Assembly (NCBI GenBank): GCA_021029095.1 | Contig: JAJOHG010000003.1 | Coordinates: 1,488,001 to 1,552,000 of the forward strand | From: Phellopilus nigrolimitatus | Taxonomy: Eukaryota; Basidiomycota; Agaricomycetes; Hymenochaetales; Hymenochaetaceae | Reading direction: 5' to 3' | Length of the DNA: 64,000 bases | Part shown: positions 25,457 through 42,596 of the stretch, piece by piece | Numbering within the stretch: the stretch's first letter is position 1 | Layout of the letters: each line of letters opens with the position of its first letter | The notes under the pieces: model-generated | What the model saw: the letters and a program-made list of their open reading frames with translations, nothing else | Told to the model about the DNA's origin: nothing | The model's database searches: none | Position numbers and translations under genes: made by a program

Positions 25457-28400
25457 TCATACGCCATCAGACCGAGACGAGGCAATGAAGGCAAAAATTC
25501 GCTCGTCAACATTGAACCGCTCTGTGATGTATTGCCGATCCTCAATTTTAGTCGCGCCATCGAGCCTAAGGTATAAGTATCCATGAAAATTCAGAGACAT
25601 TTCGAGTATATCCAAAATCTTCGCTGTCTGTGTAAAAATGCCGCTCTTCCGTTCACGGAGGAGACGTGCAAGTTCTTGGAGTTTGCCACAGTCGTATTGA
25701 AGAAGTGAAACATCAGGGAAAGCAATTTGCAGTTTCACTGAGGCCCTGTGTAGCACGGAATCAAAATCAGGGCTGCAATGCTGTAGAGCATCTTCAGGTA
25801 GGCCACGAAGCACAATGGAGGGGAGATCACGAGCGACAACTGCCGGGATGGCAAAGGCGAATTTGTCGATGATATTTGCAGCATCCTCTGCACGAGCAGA
25901 ATACGACTTGACCAAAGTTCTGGACAGCTGACCATCACTCGACAAGAGCTCGGTCTCGCACGCAGAGGTGAGAGGCTTGCAAAGCCGTCTTGCGATTTCG
26001 ATGGTCTCCACGCCATATATTGGAATTTGATCGCAACGGAGTCGATTAAGGTAGACCATCTGTGAAAAACGCGCATAGGTCGCAGCACGAAGTTGGTAGC
26101 GCCTATATTTTCGGTAACCTTCGATCGTGCGGGTATCACGAGGCGGAGGTTCTCCAGGATATGCAGCAATGACCTCAGCTGCAAGAATCTCTTCCAGTGA
26201 ACGACGACGTGTTGCAAAGATGGGTGAATTGCAGGCCAAGGACGTCGAGATTGACGTGGGAGAACCAATCGTCGTCCTGGAGAAGCATACAACGAACCAA
26301 AAGCTCCTTAATCTCAAAAGCGGCAATTGCAGACCTGTCCATAGCGAAGGACGTGACAACAGGTCGCACTTCAAACAGATCTGGGTGATTACAGACCTTC
26401 CGCAGCTGCATGAGGATGTTCGCAATTTTCTGATAGACTCCCGACTTGAGATCTTCACGCGTCTGATTCCGACATGAACTCGTCGTAGAGGAACCGCTGG
26501 AGCTTTGACAATCGACATAGTACGAGATGGTCGTACTTGCTCAGCAACTCCTTCTCAACATCGCGCTTGAGACGACGGAGCAGATATGGACGCAACACAG
26601 TATGAAGCTTCGTCACTTGTATCTGGACTTCCTGGTCTTGGATATTTCCTTGCTCTATGGCTTTCTCCAGCGGACCTGTAAACGACATCAACAACGTATT
26701 CGTCTTCTCAGGAGCTATAAATGTCAGACTCACTAGCAAACCACTCTCCAAAATCCTTCAGGTTCGCGAAGGTTGTGCCCGACATGAAGAATTGCAGAAG
26801 CGCCCACAGTTCAGTCAGATTATTCTGTAATGGCGTGCCTGTAAGAAGTAGGCGGCGGAACGACCGGAGCACGAGCAAAATATTCCAACGCTGCGACTTG
26901 AAATTCTTAATCTTGTGAGCCTCGTCGAGGATCATATAGTACCAGGCTTTGCGTTTGAAGATATGCTGATCTCTGCTCGCTAGGGTATTCGACGTTACAC
27001 AGACATTGAAGGCATGCTTAGTATTCCACCCTTGACGTAGTTCCTTGCGCCTCTTTGTTGTGCCATGGTAGATTAGAATCTTGAAACCAGGTAGAAATTT
27101 CTTGAACTCCATTTCCCAGTCAAGCAGGACGCTCGTCGGTACGATGATGAGGTGCGGTCCCCAAATACCCAATCACATGCGAGATGAGCCAGCAGCGAAA
27201 TGGTTTGAATTGTTTTCCTAAAATTTGTGATAAAAAGACGAAGTTAAAAATCATCAGTGAAATTCGTCCGAAGAGATAACGCACCCAAGGCCCATTTCAT
27301 CTGCCAGATTCCATTCATCTGATTGTTATGAAGTGTTGCTAGCCACTCGAGTCCGGATTGTTGATAACGGCGAAGTGTGCCTCGAAGAAGTAAAGGAGGC
27401 GCAAGCTTCATCTCAGGTGACCAATCAACTCGGGCGACAGCATAGGGCTGCAGCTCAGGCGGAGCTTCCCACTCGGGCTCGGGCTCTGGAGTAGGGCTCG
27501 ATTCAGGGAGAGCTCTTTTGTTTTGAACCGTGATGACTTCGGATTTGTGTGCGTGCGATTCTGCGGACTGCTCTCCGCCATCAAGCCCATTAGACAAAAT
27601 AACATTGTCCGCCATGATCCCTTCCTGTTCTTGAGGTATACAAAATTCTGAGGGTGGGCGTGTCTCTGTAGGTCCGTTGTTAATTGCGCCCTCTACCAGA
27701 ATCTTCGAGCGGGTAGCAGTATCCGTGTCATCCGTAAGGGGTTCTTTGCAGACCCCAGAAACTTCACTGATATCTATCGTGGAAACAATTGTAGGCAGCG
27801 ACTTTGATATTAGCGGGAGATGCGGCAAGCCCGCCCTTCTAGCGTCGGCTCACTTGGTATGATTACGTTATCATTTCCGAAGTCATGCGCGTCGTCGCTT
27901 GCGGGAGAGTGAAGGTCTTCCAAAGGCGGATCCATATTCAAGTCCAGCTGAAGTTCGTCGCCCCCATGCAGGTGGATATCATCAAAGAATGGCGTGGATT
28001 CAAGAGACATTTTCGAGGACCCCATATCACCAAAGTCGTGTACTTCGTCTTGGATATGGTTATCCCGGACCAAAATAGACTCGGTTTCGACGAAGACCTG
28101 TTCGCGGGCCGTTTTCTCGTCTTCGCCGTTGTCTACCTGAAGTTCGCTGCGCACGAGATCTTCTTCATTCTCATCTTCGTCGACAAGTGATTGACCAACC
28201 GTTCTCAGATGGTAGATTAACACTCTCTTCCATGTCAGCATCGACGTCGTTGAGAGGAACACTGAACTCGATGTAATTGTCACTTTTGGGAGTTTCGGGA
28301 GTAGCCTCGTTGACCAGCGCGAAAGACCCTGTGTTGTTGGCATCTTCAATATCCAATCCAGCATCACTAGCATCTTCATCACCACCGATATCAGAGCCCT

Positions 28401-30309
28401 CTTCATTGGATGATCCGCCTTCGTCTTTGTCCTCTTCATCTGCTGCCTCGTCATCGTCTACGCTGACGGTGCCTGATCTACTTCGAGCGACATCCGCCCT
28501 CACCAGCTCCATCTGTTGCTTATTGAGGATCTGTCCGCTCTGGTTTAAGATCGCGTCGAGATGTTGTCTACCGCGGCGCTTTCCCTCTGCATCCAGCACA
28601 CACCGCTCTTCCTCCCCCACATGGAAGACGTCCTTTTTCCATTCACCGAGTACAAGCCGAAGGATTGTCCTCGCGAGCGTGCGTAGTCATTTCTCCTCGG
28701 CGACGACCTCGCGAGTTTTCACTGTGTCCCAGTGCGCGTGCAACTTCGAGCTCACGCTTGAGGCCAAAGCCCTGCTTCAAAAGAATTGGTGCCTCGGAAT
28801 GGTATTCCTCACTGCGATTGCTTCCGACACGACGGCTGCCCAGACGTCATGTGCACGATTGATAGGTGCTCCACCTCGTGACTCACATTAGTCATCAAGC
28901 GACGCCTTTTCTTCAATGACTCTGCCTTGTGCAAAATACGAGCATCGCTAACTGCCTTGCGCTCGAGACCCCCCGGGCTGTACTCCTGACCATCGATATC
29001 ATTGTACGAAGTCAAAAGTGCACGTAGAGAGCGATTGAATCGAGGTAGACGTGGTCTTTGAAGCGGGGAAGAGACGGCCGGAGGCGGCTCGCGCACAATG
29101 AGCCAAACACGTCTTATCGCTGGACGCACTACGGGTGAAGAAGTAGGAAGCGATTTACCAGCTACAGTCTTCCCGGCTACGATAGGCCGAGCGGGTACGG
29201 AGGATGCTGGTGATTTCGAGGGTAGCGGTGGGATTGTGATGTGAAGATGAGGGTCCAATTTTTCTTCTTTACTCCGTATCCTCTTGCTTGCTCGCGGAAC
29301 AAATTTGTCGTCGTTCCGCTTAGTCTTTTTGGTAGACAAGCTAGCGACGTCTGTGGAAGAATCGTACTCTGTCAAAGCAGATGATTGCGATCGAGAGATA
29401 CGAGAGATGCGCGAGGTGGGCGCAGGACTTCGGTCAATAGCCTTTCGTTTTCCTCGAGCCTTTGAACTGAGTATCTCTGAATGTTCTGAGTTCAAAGTCA
29501 TTGCTTCCGATCCCACTTCTAGCTCTTCGTCGGAGACGCTTTCCTTCTGCTTCCCTTTCGCAGCGACACTGGGCTTCGGCATGTGTGCCTTTTTTTTGAC
29601 TGCGGCTCTTTAGTGTAGCACTCGTGGAATCTGGAAGGCGCCCCAATAGGACAGGTGCACTGATAGATTGCGAAGGCATAGGTCCGGAGGCGATCCGCTG
29701 CGGCCAACCTTTCAACGCAGAGATGCGTTCTGCCTGGGCACGGCGTTGTACGTGATGGGCCTGCACCCGGCGTGTTCATAACGAGATCGTGTTTCTCCTT
29801 ATACTGCAAAGAAACGATCAGACTCAGTAAAATGATAAGGAAAAAAAAGTGTAAATACCTCGAGAAACACGGCCGTCTGGTCCGTTTACGCCACCTAAAC
29901 ATTTCTAATTCAGTGCTTGCAATAAGAGAATTCAAAGATTGGGCACGCACCACAGGATCATAACGCAGCATCGTAATGTATTTGTCAAGGTGAAAAGCTT
30001 CACGGACCTAGAACAAAAATGAGCCATACTTCCTGGTAGAGAGGGAAGGTGTTTGAAACGTACGAGGTCGTCGTGCCTATCGAGCACCCTGTCCAGTTCA
30101 CCCTGTCTTTCCAGAATCAGGGCTTCCCGCACCGGGTTTATAACAAGGGCATTTTCGAATTCTGCTGACGATGCTCCTGCACGTTGCAGTCCAGCGCTCG
30201 ACGAGTTCGATGACTGCGCGTCGGTGACATGCGTTCTCGCTCGACCGTGCCCCATCGCAGCACTACCATTCAAAGTCAAGCAGCAGCGACTAATAGCACT
30301 TGCGAACAC
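25457..30309 (-). pseudogene. SWR1: SWR1-type Snf2 chromatin remodeller, decayed
   Basis: Homology follows SWR1 (the ATPase that exchanges H2A.Z into nucleosomes) from N-terminus to mid-helicase. It starts with an Swr1-like N-terminus and an HSA region (GEWKKDVFHVGEEERCVLD), then acidic stretches and WSPEMKLAPPLLLRGTLRRYQQSGLEWLATLHNN. Next come TSVLLDWEMEFKKFLPG, DEAHKIKNF, LLTGTPLQNNLTELWALLQFF, QLRKVCNHPDLFE and LDGATKIEDRQYITERFN. Lesions include TAA at 29888-29886, a frame change near 28840 and TGA at 28689-28687 inside HSA. One-base shifts follow just before Walker A (about 27307), at about 27165 and at about 26457, with another shift between the CNHP block and the insertion. About five residues are lost before FTQTAKI (about 25645). 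It ends at SRSDGV, without motif VI. A functional copy is expected elsewhere. Confidence 0.85.
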
Positions 30310-30379
30310 GCGTCACAACTATAATGCCTCGAAGGAAGGAGGTTTCAGGCTGTCTGTGCCCTCCTTCGTGGAAAACTGA

Positions 30380-31150
30380 GCTTGAGAGCCAGATCTTGGA
30401 AGTTGGTCGATCTCCGCCTTCACGCACCTGGCCATCCCGCGGAAGCGTTCCTCGTATGTGCGGACCGGCGCCATCCACTCCTGGACCTCCGGGATCTTGC
30501 CTGCGGACAGCTCCGGGATGCGCCTGCGCGAGCGGCACCGCCGACATGCACGTCACGGACGGATTGACCTGCACGTTTGCGGGAAGCGGCGGTAGGCCGG
30601 TGGTGGACGCCGCACCGCTGCCACTGGGCGCGGCGGCGCTATTCATCGGGGTGGAGGGTGTAGGGCTGTTTCTCGAGGAAGACAAGCTCGTCGTGGGCAG
30701 TATTCCTTGGATGTGGGCGGGCACAGCAAGTCCGGCAGGCGAGCCCGCGGCCGGATTCAAAAGCGCAGGTGTACCGGGCAGCAATGGCGGGACGCCGCCA
30801 CCTACGTCCGTCATCCCCTTGCCGAACTGGACAGCGGGACGCTGCTCCTTCCCGTCACGGAGGCGACGGGCACGATGGGACGCACGGGCGTGCCTTTCAT
30901 GTGCTGCATGGCCATTTGTGCGGCCAGATTCGGCGAGTGGTGACTGTCCTGACATTTGCGACTGCTGAGCATCAATCCCTGGCCCGACCACAGACAGGTC
31001 CAGGTACTGCGCCAGCGCCTCCGTTGTCAGCGGCAACTGCCTGGCACTGCATCTGCTGTTGGGCGGCAGCGGGGACGAGGGAAGAGGGCGGCAGTGGGAA
31101 CGACCAATGGCAGCGGCAGCGGCGACGACCACGATGACAAGAGGGGTGAT
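30380..31150 (-). pseudogene. N-terminal fragment of a SNF5/SMARCB1-like gene
   Basis: Only pieces in alternating frames make sense. These are VPAAAQQQMQ, TTEALAQYLDLSVVGPGIDAQQ, MAMQHMKGTPVRP (another frame), KEQRPAVQFGKGM, GTPALLNPAAG, LPPLPANVQVNPSVT, and, after one more shift, IPEVQEWMAPVRTYEERFRGMA. The last two resemble the linker before the SNF5 domain of fungal SWI/SNF subunit Snf5, recalled from the family and not verified. The SNF5 domain itself is absent. The homology stops about 70 bp before the SWR1-like remnant begins on the same strand. A single 329-codon frame spans most of this region, but its translation mixes real and nonsense segments. I infer a truncated, frameshifted remnant. 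Confidence 0.45.
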
Positions 31151-31206
31151 TAAGTAAGAAAAAATTCCCATGTTTAGGCTCGGCCTCTTGCTCGCCGTCA
31201 AACTCC

Positions 31207-32773
31207 TTGTGCGCGCTGTTGCCGTCCTCGCCGTCTCTGTCACTGGCAACTCCACATGTTCGTCGGCGAAGTCTAGCATGTGTCTTCTGGATCATCACTC
31301 TCGCTGTCCTCGCACGCCTGCTTTTCTTTTCCTACGCTACGCCAGAGTCCCTTCAGATAAGATGCCAGGGCATGCTTGACCTCGTATCAGGCTCGAACAG
31401 GCTCGATGTGCAAAAATACGACTTCCTGCAAGTGTGCATTGGGCGGGACGAGCAGCCAGACTTTTTCAGCAATGCCATACGTGATGGCGTCGATGACTTC
31501 TGGGAGCAGTTTCAGAAACCATGGTATGTCTTACACCCGTTTTCAGTGCTCTTAAGGACTTGTATAATGTACATGGCATGGCAGCATTACGGGCAAAGCG
31601 GCATCTCATTGGACCAGCAGAGTGTGCTGGCCGGCATCGAACAGCTGCTCACCTTGAACGGCTGGGTAGCCGCACTCTGCCCGACCCTCCCGTGTCCCTT
31701 CGGCCAGAGCGACACGCGTACGACGAGCTCGTATGCTCGAACAAGATGGACTTCGTCGGGATGGTCACCCACTCTACGGACCACTTCCAAGTCGTCCTCC
31801 GCCGCCTCCGCGGGCCCGCCGCATGCTAGGCACAGCACCTCCCGTTCCAGGTCTTCTGCTGCGAGTCCGACACGCACGTCGTCGACCCCACGCAGACATG
31901 CTACACCGGCCTGCGCTACCGCGCGGGCACGCAGGTCGCGAACCTCAGCACAACAGACGCCACGCACCCGACGCGCTGTACCCCGATAGCTCGAGGGTGT
32001 ACTTCTGCCGCGACCTCTGGCTGAGCGCTGCGCACGAGGGTGTGCGCGCCGTCGAGGAGTGTGCAGGCGCGGTAAGCAAGGCTGCTGCTGGCGGCGGCGA
32101 GCGCAGGCTTGGGTTCAACCTCGGATGCGGTGTGGCGAAGCCTATGGAGGCTGTGGTCGCAGCCAGTGCGGACGCATGCGAAGCGTGCAGAGGAGGCTAT
32201 AGAGGAGGCTGCGGAGGAAGGCGAAGAAGCAAATCGCGAAGAGGAGGACGAGCAAGCAAGTCGCGCAGAGGAGGACAAGCAAGCAAAGTGCGTAGAGAAC
32301 GAGCGTGGAAGGCGCGCAGATGAGAACGGGCACGCACAGAGCCAGCGGCCGCAGGGCGATTCGGACGTGAACATGGGCTCGGACTTTGACGCGATGCCGG
32401 ACACGGGGGAGGACGAGACGGACGACGCCGCGGCAGGCGAGGACGATGCGCTGGCGGACGTGTACTCCATCCCGAACGGCGTATTCCGCGCGGCGTGGAT
32501 CCTCCTGAACCCACAATGCGTGTCGACGTATGCGGATGTGAGCCATGCGCAGTTCGCACTTGATCTGTTTGGTCCGGACAAGGACGAGGAGGACGGGCCT
32601 GGCTTGCATATGTCCTGGACGACTGGAAGGGCGCGTCCGAGAGCTTCATCTGCCAGGAGCAGCGGTATGTTTCTCCTGGCCTCTTCTTGTTGTGAATACT
32701 AAACTGATGGCTTTTTCTTAGGTATACCGGAGGCCGGAAGGCACCCAAAATGCAGAGGCGACGTGAACGCTGA
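31207..32773 (+). pseudogene. GT69 (CAP59/CMT1-like) glycosyltransferase remnant
   Basis: The N-terminal part reads as a type II membrane protein: VFWIITLAVLARLLFFSYATPESL, then YDFLQVCIGRDEQPDFF and DDFWEQFQKP. After a 3' splice site near 31615 the frame hits a stop. A different frame gives YDELVCSNKMDFVGMVTHSTDHFQVV and terminates. Then HLPFQVFCCESDTHVVDP follows directly, so about 130 residues of catalytic core expected between these blocks are missing. Further shifts are needed to reach DSSRVYFCRDLW and the tail AAWILLNPQCVSTYADVSH, FALDLFGPD and ESFICQEQR, with a last 59-bp intron and stop at 32773. These blocks resemble fungal GT69 alpha-1,3-mannosyltransferase-like proteins as I recall them, so family assignment is tentative. 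No start ATG is in frame. Confidence 0.5.
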
Positions 32774-33527
32774 GCTAGATCACTCGGAGTCGGAGGCAGA
32801 GGACGGGTCATAGAAAATTAGAATTGGAATATCTATTCATCTATTTGGTCTGGACGGCGCTTTTGTTTTACTGTAATGTGCTCTTGGCTGTTTGTACACC
32901 AATACACTGGACTTCCGGGAATCCATGGACGTGTTCGTAGTAGTGGTAAGTGCGCTCGACGGCCACGACATATGGTTGTGAGGTGGAAACAGACGTCACG
33001 CAAGGAGTGCGTGACAGAGTGATTTTTCACGACGGCTAGATACAACATAAGCACAAAAAAATTACATGCAAGCCTAGCCTAGACACAGGCCATTCCAACC
33101 GAAAAGAAGGAAAGCACACAGGAGCAAAAAATAAAGTAAAAACATGAAAATACGAAGCGAAAAGGACACAAGGAAGAGTGTGACGTGTGGCGGTGTTGTG
33201 TGGCTGTAACCCCTCCCCATTCTAAGGCATACGTTCCCACACTCTTTGTACACTTTTCCGCTACGTTGTACACTTTTTTGTAATAGTGACCGTGACAAGG
33301 TGCACAGCCACTGCAATCGAAAACGAGGAAGTGGAAAGGACGATCCTTTGCAGGAATCGTAATTAGAGCTGTTCAACTAGTGTCTTTTGCCAGTAAATTG
33401 TGTGGGTCGGTGCCGGGAAAAAAATCGCGAGAAGCGGGGCGCGTCGACGACGTGTCTCGGACTTCCCTGTCGAGTCGGTTCTTCTGCAACCGACGCATTC
33501 ACTATCCAGGCAGTTTTCTCGACGACT
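32774..33527. other. Intergenic, RRP43 promoter side
   Basis: No coding evidence. A 9-bp direct repeat TTGTACACTTTT occurs twice near 33246 and 33265. Nothing else was recognised. The RRP43 promoter must lie in the last part. Confidence 0.4.
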
Positions 33528-34695
33528 ATGGCGGCCGTCGCATCCTCTTCGAAGCCCCAAGATTCGTCTCTCCAGGCCGAGACGTTCCGCCGCCTGCATC
33601 CGCGCGCATACCTCGAGCGCTTTCTCTCCGAAGGGTTTCGGCCGGACGGGCGGGAAAAGGACGACTGGAGAGACGTCAGCGTCAACGTCGGTGAGTCTAT
33701 GCGCGAAATCATGGCTATAGTTCATCTCACATTATTGTGTTGGAATGTGCTTCAGGCTCGATATCGACCGCCGATGGGTCTGCGCTGGTGCGCCTCGGAG
33801 ACACAACGATCGTGTGCGGCGTGAAGGCCGAGATCGCGGAGCCCGAGCTCGACAGTCCGGCAATTGGCTTCATCGGTGCGTTTATTTGCTACGCAAAAAA
33901 TCGAGAAAAGTTGCATGGGTCTCATGGAAATCCGCCACAGTGCCTAATCTTGACCTGCCCGCCATCTGCTCGCCAAAATTCAAGCCTGGCCCGCCTGTGG
34001 ACGAGGCACAGGTGCTGTCCGAGCGTCTGTACGATGCCCTTATATCGTTCGTGTGTGTCGCAAATGGACTGTATATGGCGCAGCTGATCGCACACGCAGC
34101 TCAGAATCCATCCCCCTCTCGTCTCTGTGCATAAATCCTGGCAAAGCAGTCTGGGTGCTGTACGTGGATGCGACGTGCATTAACTACGACGGAAACGCGT
34201 TCGACGCCGCGCTGCTTGCCATGACGGCCGCTCTCAAAAATAGTGCATTTTAAATTGTTCCATTCGGATATTGGACATCGTATTCAATGTTTTTATTGAA
34301 TTTTCAGCTCGGCTGCCAAAAGCCACATACAACGAAGAATCCGGAAAGACAACCTGCTCAAGGAAGGAAAAACACCCGCTCCAGATACAGCGGACGCCGG
34401 TAGCAGTGTCGTTCGGAATATTCGACTCGTGGGTTCCTTCATCTTGCCCTTCTGCAACGCTCTTGAATGTTCAAATTCTTCTCTTTCAAGCACACATATC
34501 CTATCAGACCCAACGTCATTCGAGGAGCCTCTGCTCGACACCTCCGTCTCGGTCGTTGTTGACGAGAGCGGAGCGTTGACCTCTGTGCTGCAGTCTGGCT
34601 TGGGCACCACGGGCGCGCAGGACACATTGCTGCACTGCATTGCATTAGCGAAAAAACGGCGGAAGGAGCTCGGAAAGACAATAGATGCTGTATGA
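33528..34695 (+). CDS. RRP43: Exosome complex component Rrp43 (EXOSC8)
   Basis: RNase PH-fold ring subunit of the RNA exosome, acting in 3'-5' RNA processing and decay in nucleus and cytoplasm. Six exons (33528-33690, 33756-33875, 33941-34046, 34100-34242, 34308-34428, 34491-34695) give 285 aa. Blocks in order: [90 protein letters not shown], then a C-terminal domain with [11 protein letters not shown] and the [20 protein letters not shown] helix. Rrp43-type rings lack phosphorolytic activity, consistent with a structural role. One intron uses a GTTCGT donor. The gene converges with SMC5 (141 bp between stops). Confidence 0.93.
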
Positions 34696-34836
34696 TTGTG
34701 TTTCGATAGTACAGTAAATGAGGATGGTGTACGATAAAACAGGCCAAGATAAAAGGCGCACATGAAAAAGCGTGAGTTATATGGATAGATAAAATACGTT
34801 TAAAGAAAGCTATAGAACGGTTCCGCCAGAATGCAC

Positions 34837-39509
<4,673 letters not shown>

Positions 39510-39853
39510 CGTGGACCGTGGTAGTTAGACGCGAGGGTGACGCGCTTGACGCGTGGGTCACAGCGACGCTCGCTGCAACTTCCAAACTCCGCGAACATTG
39601 CAGGCATCCTCGCTTTGTGGCTCAAATCTTAGTTATTTGAATAAAATATAATAAAATAGAAATACACAAGAATAGAACAAAATATCTCGAGTATCTGCAG
39701 CCTGTATGCTATCATTCACTCATCGTATTTGTTTTATTTTATTCTTTTGAGTAGTGTCTTTGCGCCGATTCATCACTGGATCTAGCATCATATTGATGAG
39801 TGCTGGCGGTCGACTGGCAGCGCACCATCGTCGACATCGCTCATGTCGCCGCT
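39510..39853. other. Divergent intergenic region SMC5 / GT17
   Basis: A 344-bp spacer between divergent start codons. It holds an AT-rich centre (AATAAAATATAATAAAATAG near 39641-39665). No gene is seen. Confidence 0.4.
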
Positions 39854-41194
39854 ATGCCTCTCCTACGCCGACATAGATTGTTTCTAATCCCAGCGGTACT
39901 CTTCGTGCTGTCTCTTGTCTATCTCTGGTCACAGTACCATTATCAAATCCACAATGCGCTTTCGTACGCGACGCGCCCGCTCTGGGACCACGCGGACGGC
40001 CCGACGGACATCATCCCGCATTACTTTGTTGACGGCATGTCAATGGACGAGCGCGCGTGCAGCCTGCACGGCTGGCAACTGCGACCGGCCGCCGCGCAGG
40101 TGCACGTGCTGGACGCCGTGCTCATGAGCAGCGAGCTCGACCTGCTCGAGGTCCGCCTGAACGAGCTGGATACCGTCGTCGACCGCTTCTTCATCGTCGA
40201 GAGCAACGCGACATTCACGGGCCTCCCCAAGGAGACGTACTTCGCGTTCAACCGTGAGCGGTTCGCGAAGTTCGAGCACAAGATCGAGTACCACTTGTGC
40301 GTGTCCCCGGTACTCATAACCCCAGGTGATCTGTATTTACAAGTAAGCCGGTTAGCTTCCCCGGGTATCCGCTCGAGCCTGGGCAGGACGCATGGCATAC
40401 CGAGTCCGATACACGCGACTTCATGACGCGACACCTGACCGCGTACGTCGCAACGCTCCCCGCGACAGCGCACGCGCTCGTCGTCATGGCAGACATCGAT
40501 GAACTGCCCGCGGCGCACACGCTCGCGCTGCTCCGCGCATGCGACTTCGGCGCCGTGCTGCACCTGCAGCTACGTAGCTACCTCTACAGCTTCGAGTGGG
40601 CACTCGGCGGCACGCCCTCCTGGCGCGCGTCCGTGCACCGCTTCGTACTCCCCAGGCGCGGCGCGGGGGCGCCCGCGACCTACTACCGCCACTCGTTGTC
40701 CACGAGCACCGCGCTCGCGGACGCGGGCTGGCATTGCTCGTACTGCTTCCGCACGTTGCCGGAGTACACGGCGAAGATGCGCGGGTTCTCGCATGCAGAC
40801 CGCATAGGCGGCGACCTCCGGCTTTTGGACGAGCGCAGGATACAGAAAGTGATATGCAAGGGCGCAGACATCTTTGGTATGCTGCCGGAGGCGTACAGTG
40901 TGGGTGACAACAACCTTATCTTCTTCACACGGGGGACTCATGCTTTTCTATAGTACGGAGAACTGCTGGCGCAAATGTATATCCAGCCGTGAGCACCCTA
41001 TTCGTCATCCATTTAACACGTGTCCTGACTCGAATATTAGCTCGCGGTCTGCGGTGCACATCCCACGGTTCATCGTCGAGAACGCCGAGCGCTTCCGCTT
41101 CCTCCTGCCCGGGGGTTGCATACGGGAAGGACGTAGTCACGACCGGAGCCATAGACTCAAGCCACTGTTGCCCCCGCCCCCGCCCGAACCATGA
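39854..41194 (+). CDS. GT17-like Golgi glycosyltransferase (MGAT3 type)
   Basis: Predicted beta-1,4-N-acetylglucosaminyltransferase-like enzyme of family GT17, type II membrane protein of the Golgi. Four exons (39854-40296, 40356-40899, 40954-40988, 41041-41194) give 391 aa. Residues about 8-25 are the signal anchor ([17 protein letters not shown]). Family blocks: [70 protein letters not shown] (DxD-like acidic motif), [20 protein letters not shown], and [24 protein letters not shown]. The 35-nt third exon ([12 protein letters not shown]) is required to hold frame. The start at 39854 places the anchor correctly. The C-terminus ends in a poly-proline run. The acceptor sugar is unknown in fungi. 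SMC5 is transcribed away on the other side. Confidence 0.85.
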
Positions 41195-42596
41195 CACGCA
41201 CGGCCAATACACTGATCGATTATCTGCCCAGCGCTAGGTGAAGGCGGGAGTTTTTGACTCTTTCTTTCTTTCCCACGTCGGAAGAACGTCGGGTCAGGAT
41301 TTTGTATATGTACGCGCATTCCAGATATCATTTATCCACTTTGGAAAGCTTCGTGGGCTTGACTTGCCAAGTCTTGCGTATGGTGAGGAGACCGCGTCCC
41401 TCTGGCGCGCAGGAAATCTTCTGCAGTTTTATAACAATTACAGCGCACGATGGGAGGGGACCGAAAGAAATTTCGACGAACCTCATGCTTATCTGGGATA
41501 CTTGTGCACGACTCGCCATCGTATTCGAGCCTATTTTTTCCCGTGCCGCTGCTCACGGACCTCCATTACCGAACAGGAGCGGGCTGGATCGCTGATTTTA
41601 GGAAAGATCGGCCGCGAACGAGAATGTGGGGTTGCATTTATGTCTGGTACTGCAATTGTCATTGGTTTTTTGTTTGCTTCTTCTGTTACGCTGTTCGTAT
41701 GGATTAATTCCTTCAACTTCGGCATGTTCTTGTACTCGAATACATGTATTTCCCTCTGAGGGAAAAGTAAACACGCAACCTGGAACCTGACTTATTTACA
41801 TGTTATGCCCAAATGGTAAACCAATAAATATATGCAATTGTCTGCGTGCTGTCAAATGTCGACTGGCAAGGATCGTCTCTTCTCTAAGAGCGGAACTCAA
41901 ATCTTACACGAGAGCTTAGAGGAAATGTCTAATCGCTGGGATGAAAGCTGCTTCGCACACGTTTCATCTCTGATTTGAAACTGAAGAAGTGCTCGTAATC
42001 CAACATTGACAAGCACGAGAGCATCTGAGCACCACCAGAAAAGAAGATGCTTCTCGTGGATAACTTCAACTTCGATTCGAAGATGAAGATGTATTCATCA
42101 AAATCTAACGTTGCATCGAAGAGCTCGAGCACATCAAATACTAGTACAGTCCTGAAGTGAGAACAGAGCTGGGTATCTCGCAGAAGTGATGAAGAGATAA
42201 ATTTAATAATTATAACTATCGGGGAAGGTCCTTTTTCACTACCCAGTAAATCTACAAAGAGAAATAGGATCACGGTTACTGCTTCTTCATACCAGTGCTA
42301 CCCGATCCCTCCTCCTTCCCTCCTAAATCAGACAAACAAACTAAGCAAGGCAAAACAGAAAGCATGACAGCACAACAACAAAAGCAAGACAAAACAGCTG
42401 CAAAACAACAAAAGATCACAGCAAAAAAGCAGGAACAGAGGCAATCACAATATACAATACATAATAACAACAACAGCTTCGTGCCGAGTGCGCGAGTAAT
42501 TCCGAACTCCTCGTTTAGTATAATTCGTAGCGTTCGTTAAATCCGTTAAGCTGTCTTTTTCAGCACTCGAAATTTTCAGTAGGCGCCGGAGCCAAC
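41195..42596. other. Gene-poor interval, 1.4 kb
   Basis: A 173-codon plus-strand frame (41238-41759) and a 114-codon minus-strand frame (41929-42273) are open, but neither shows a domain or codon signal I can support. A CA/AAACA-rich, low-complexity stretch at 42340-42470 explains the open frames on both strands there. Confidence 0.4.

Noticed and set aside
27820..28460. Plus-strand frames near 27.9-28.9 kb as separate genes
   Set aside because: They lie opposite the acidic linker of the SWR1-like remnant and show no own domain.
30290..31279. A 329-codon minus-strand frame as an intact gene
   Set aside because: Its translation alternates sensible and nonsense segments. The sensible continuations lie in other frames, as expected of a frameshifted remnant.
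41238..41759. 173-codon plus-strand frame after the GT17 gene
   Set aside because: No recognisable domain and it lies in the 3' flank. Not enough to call a gene.
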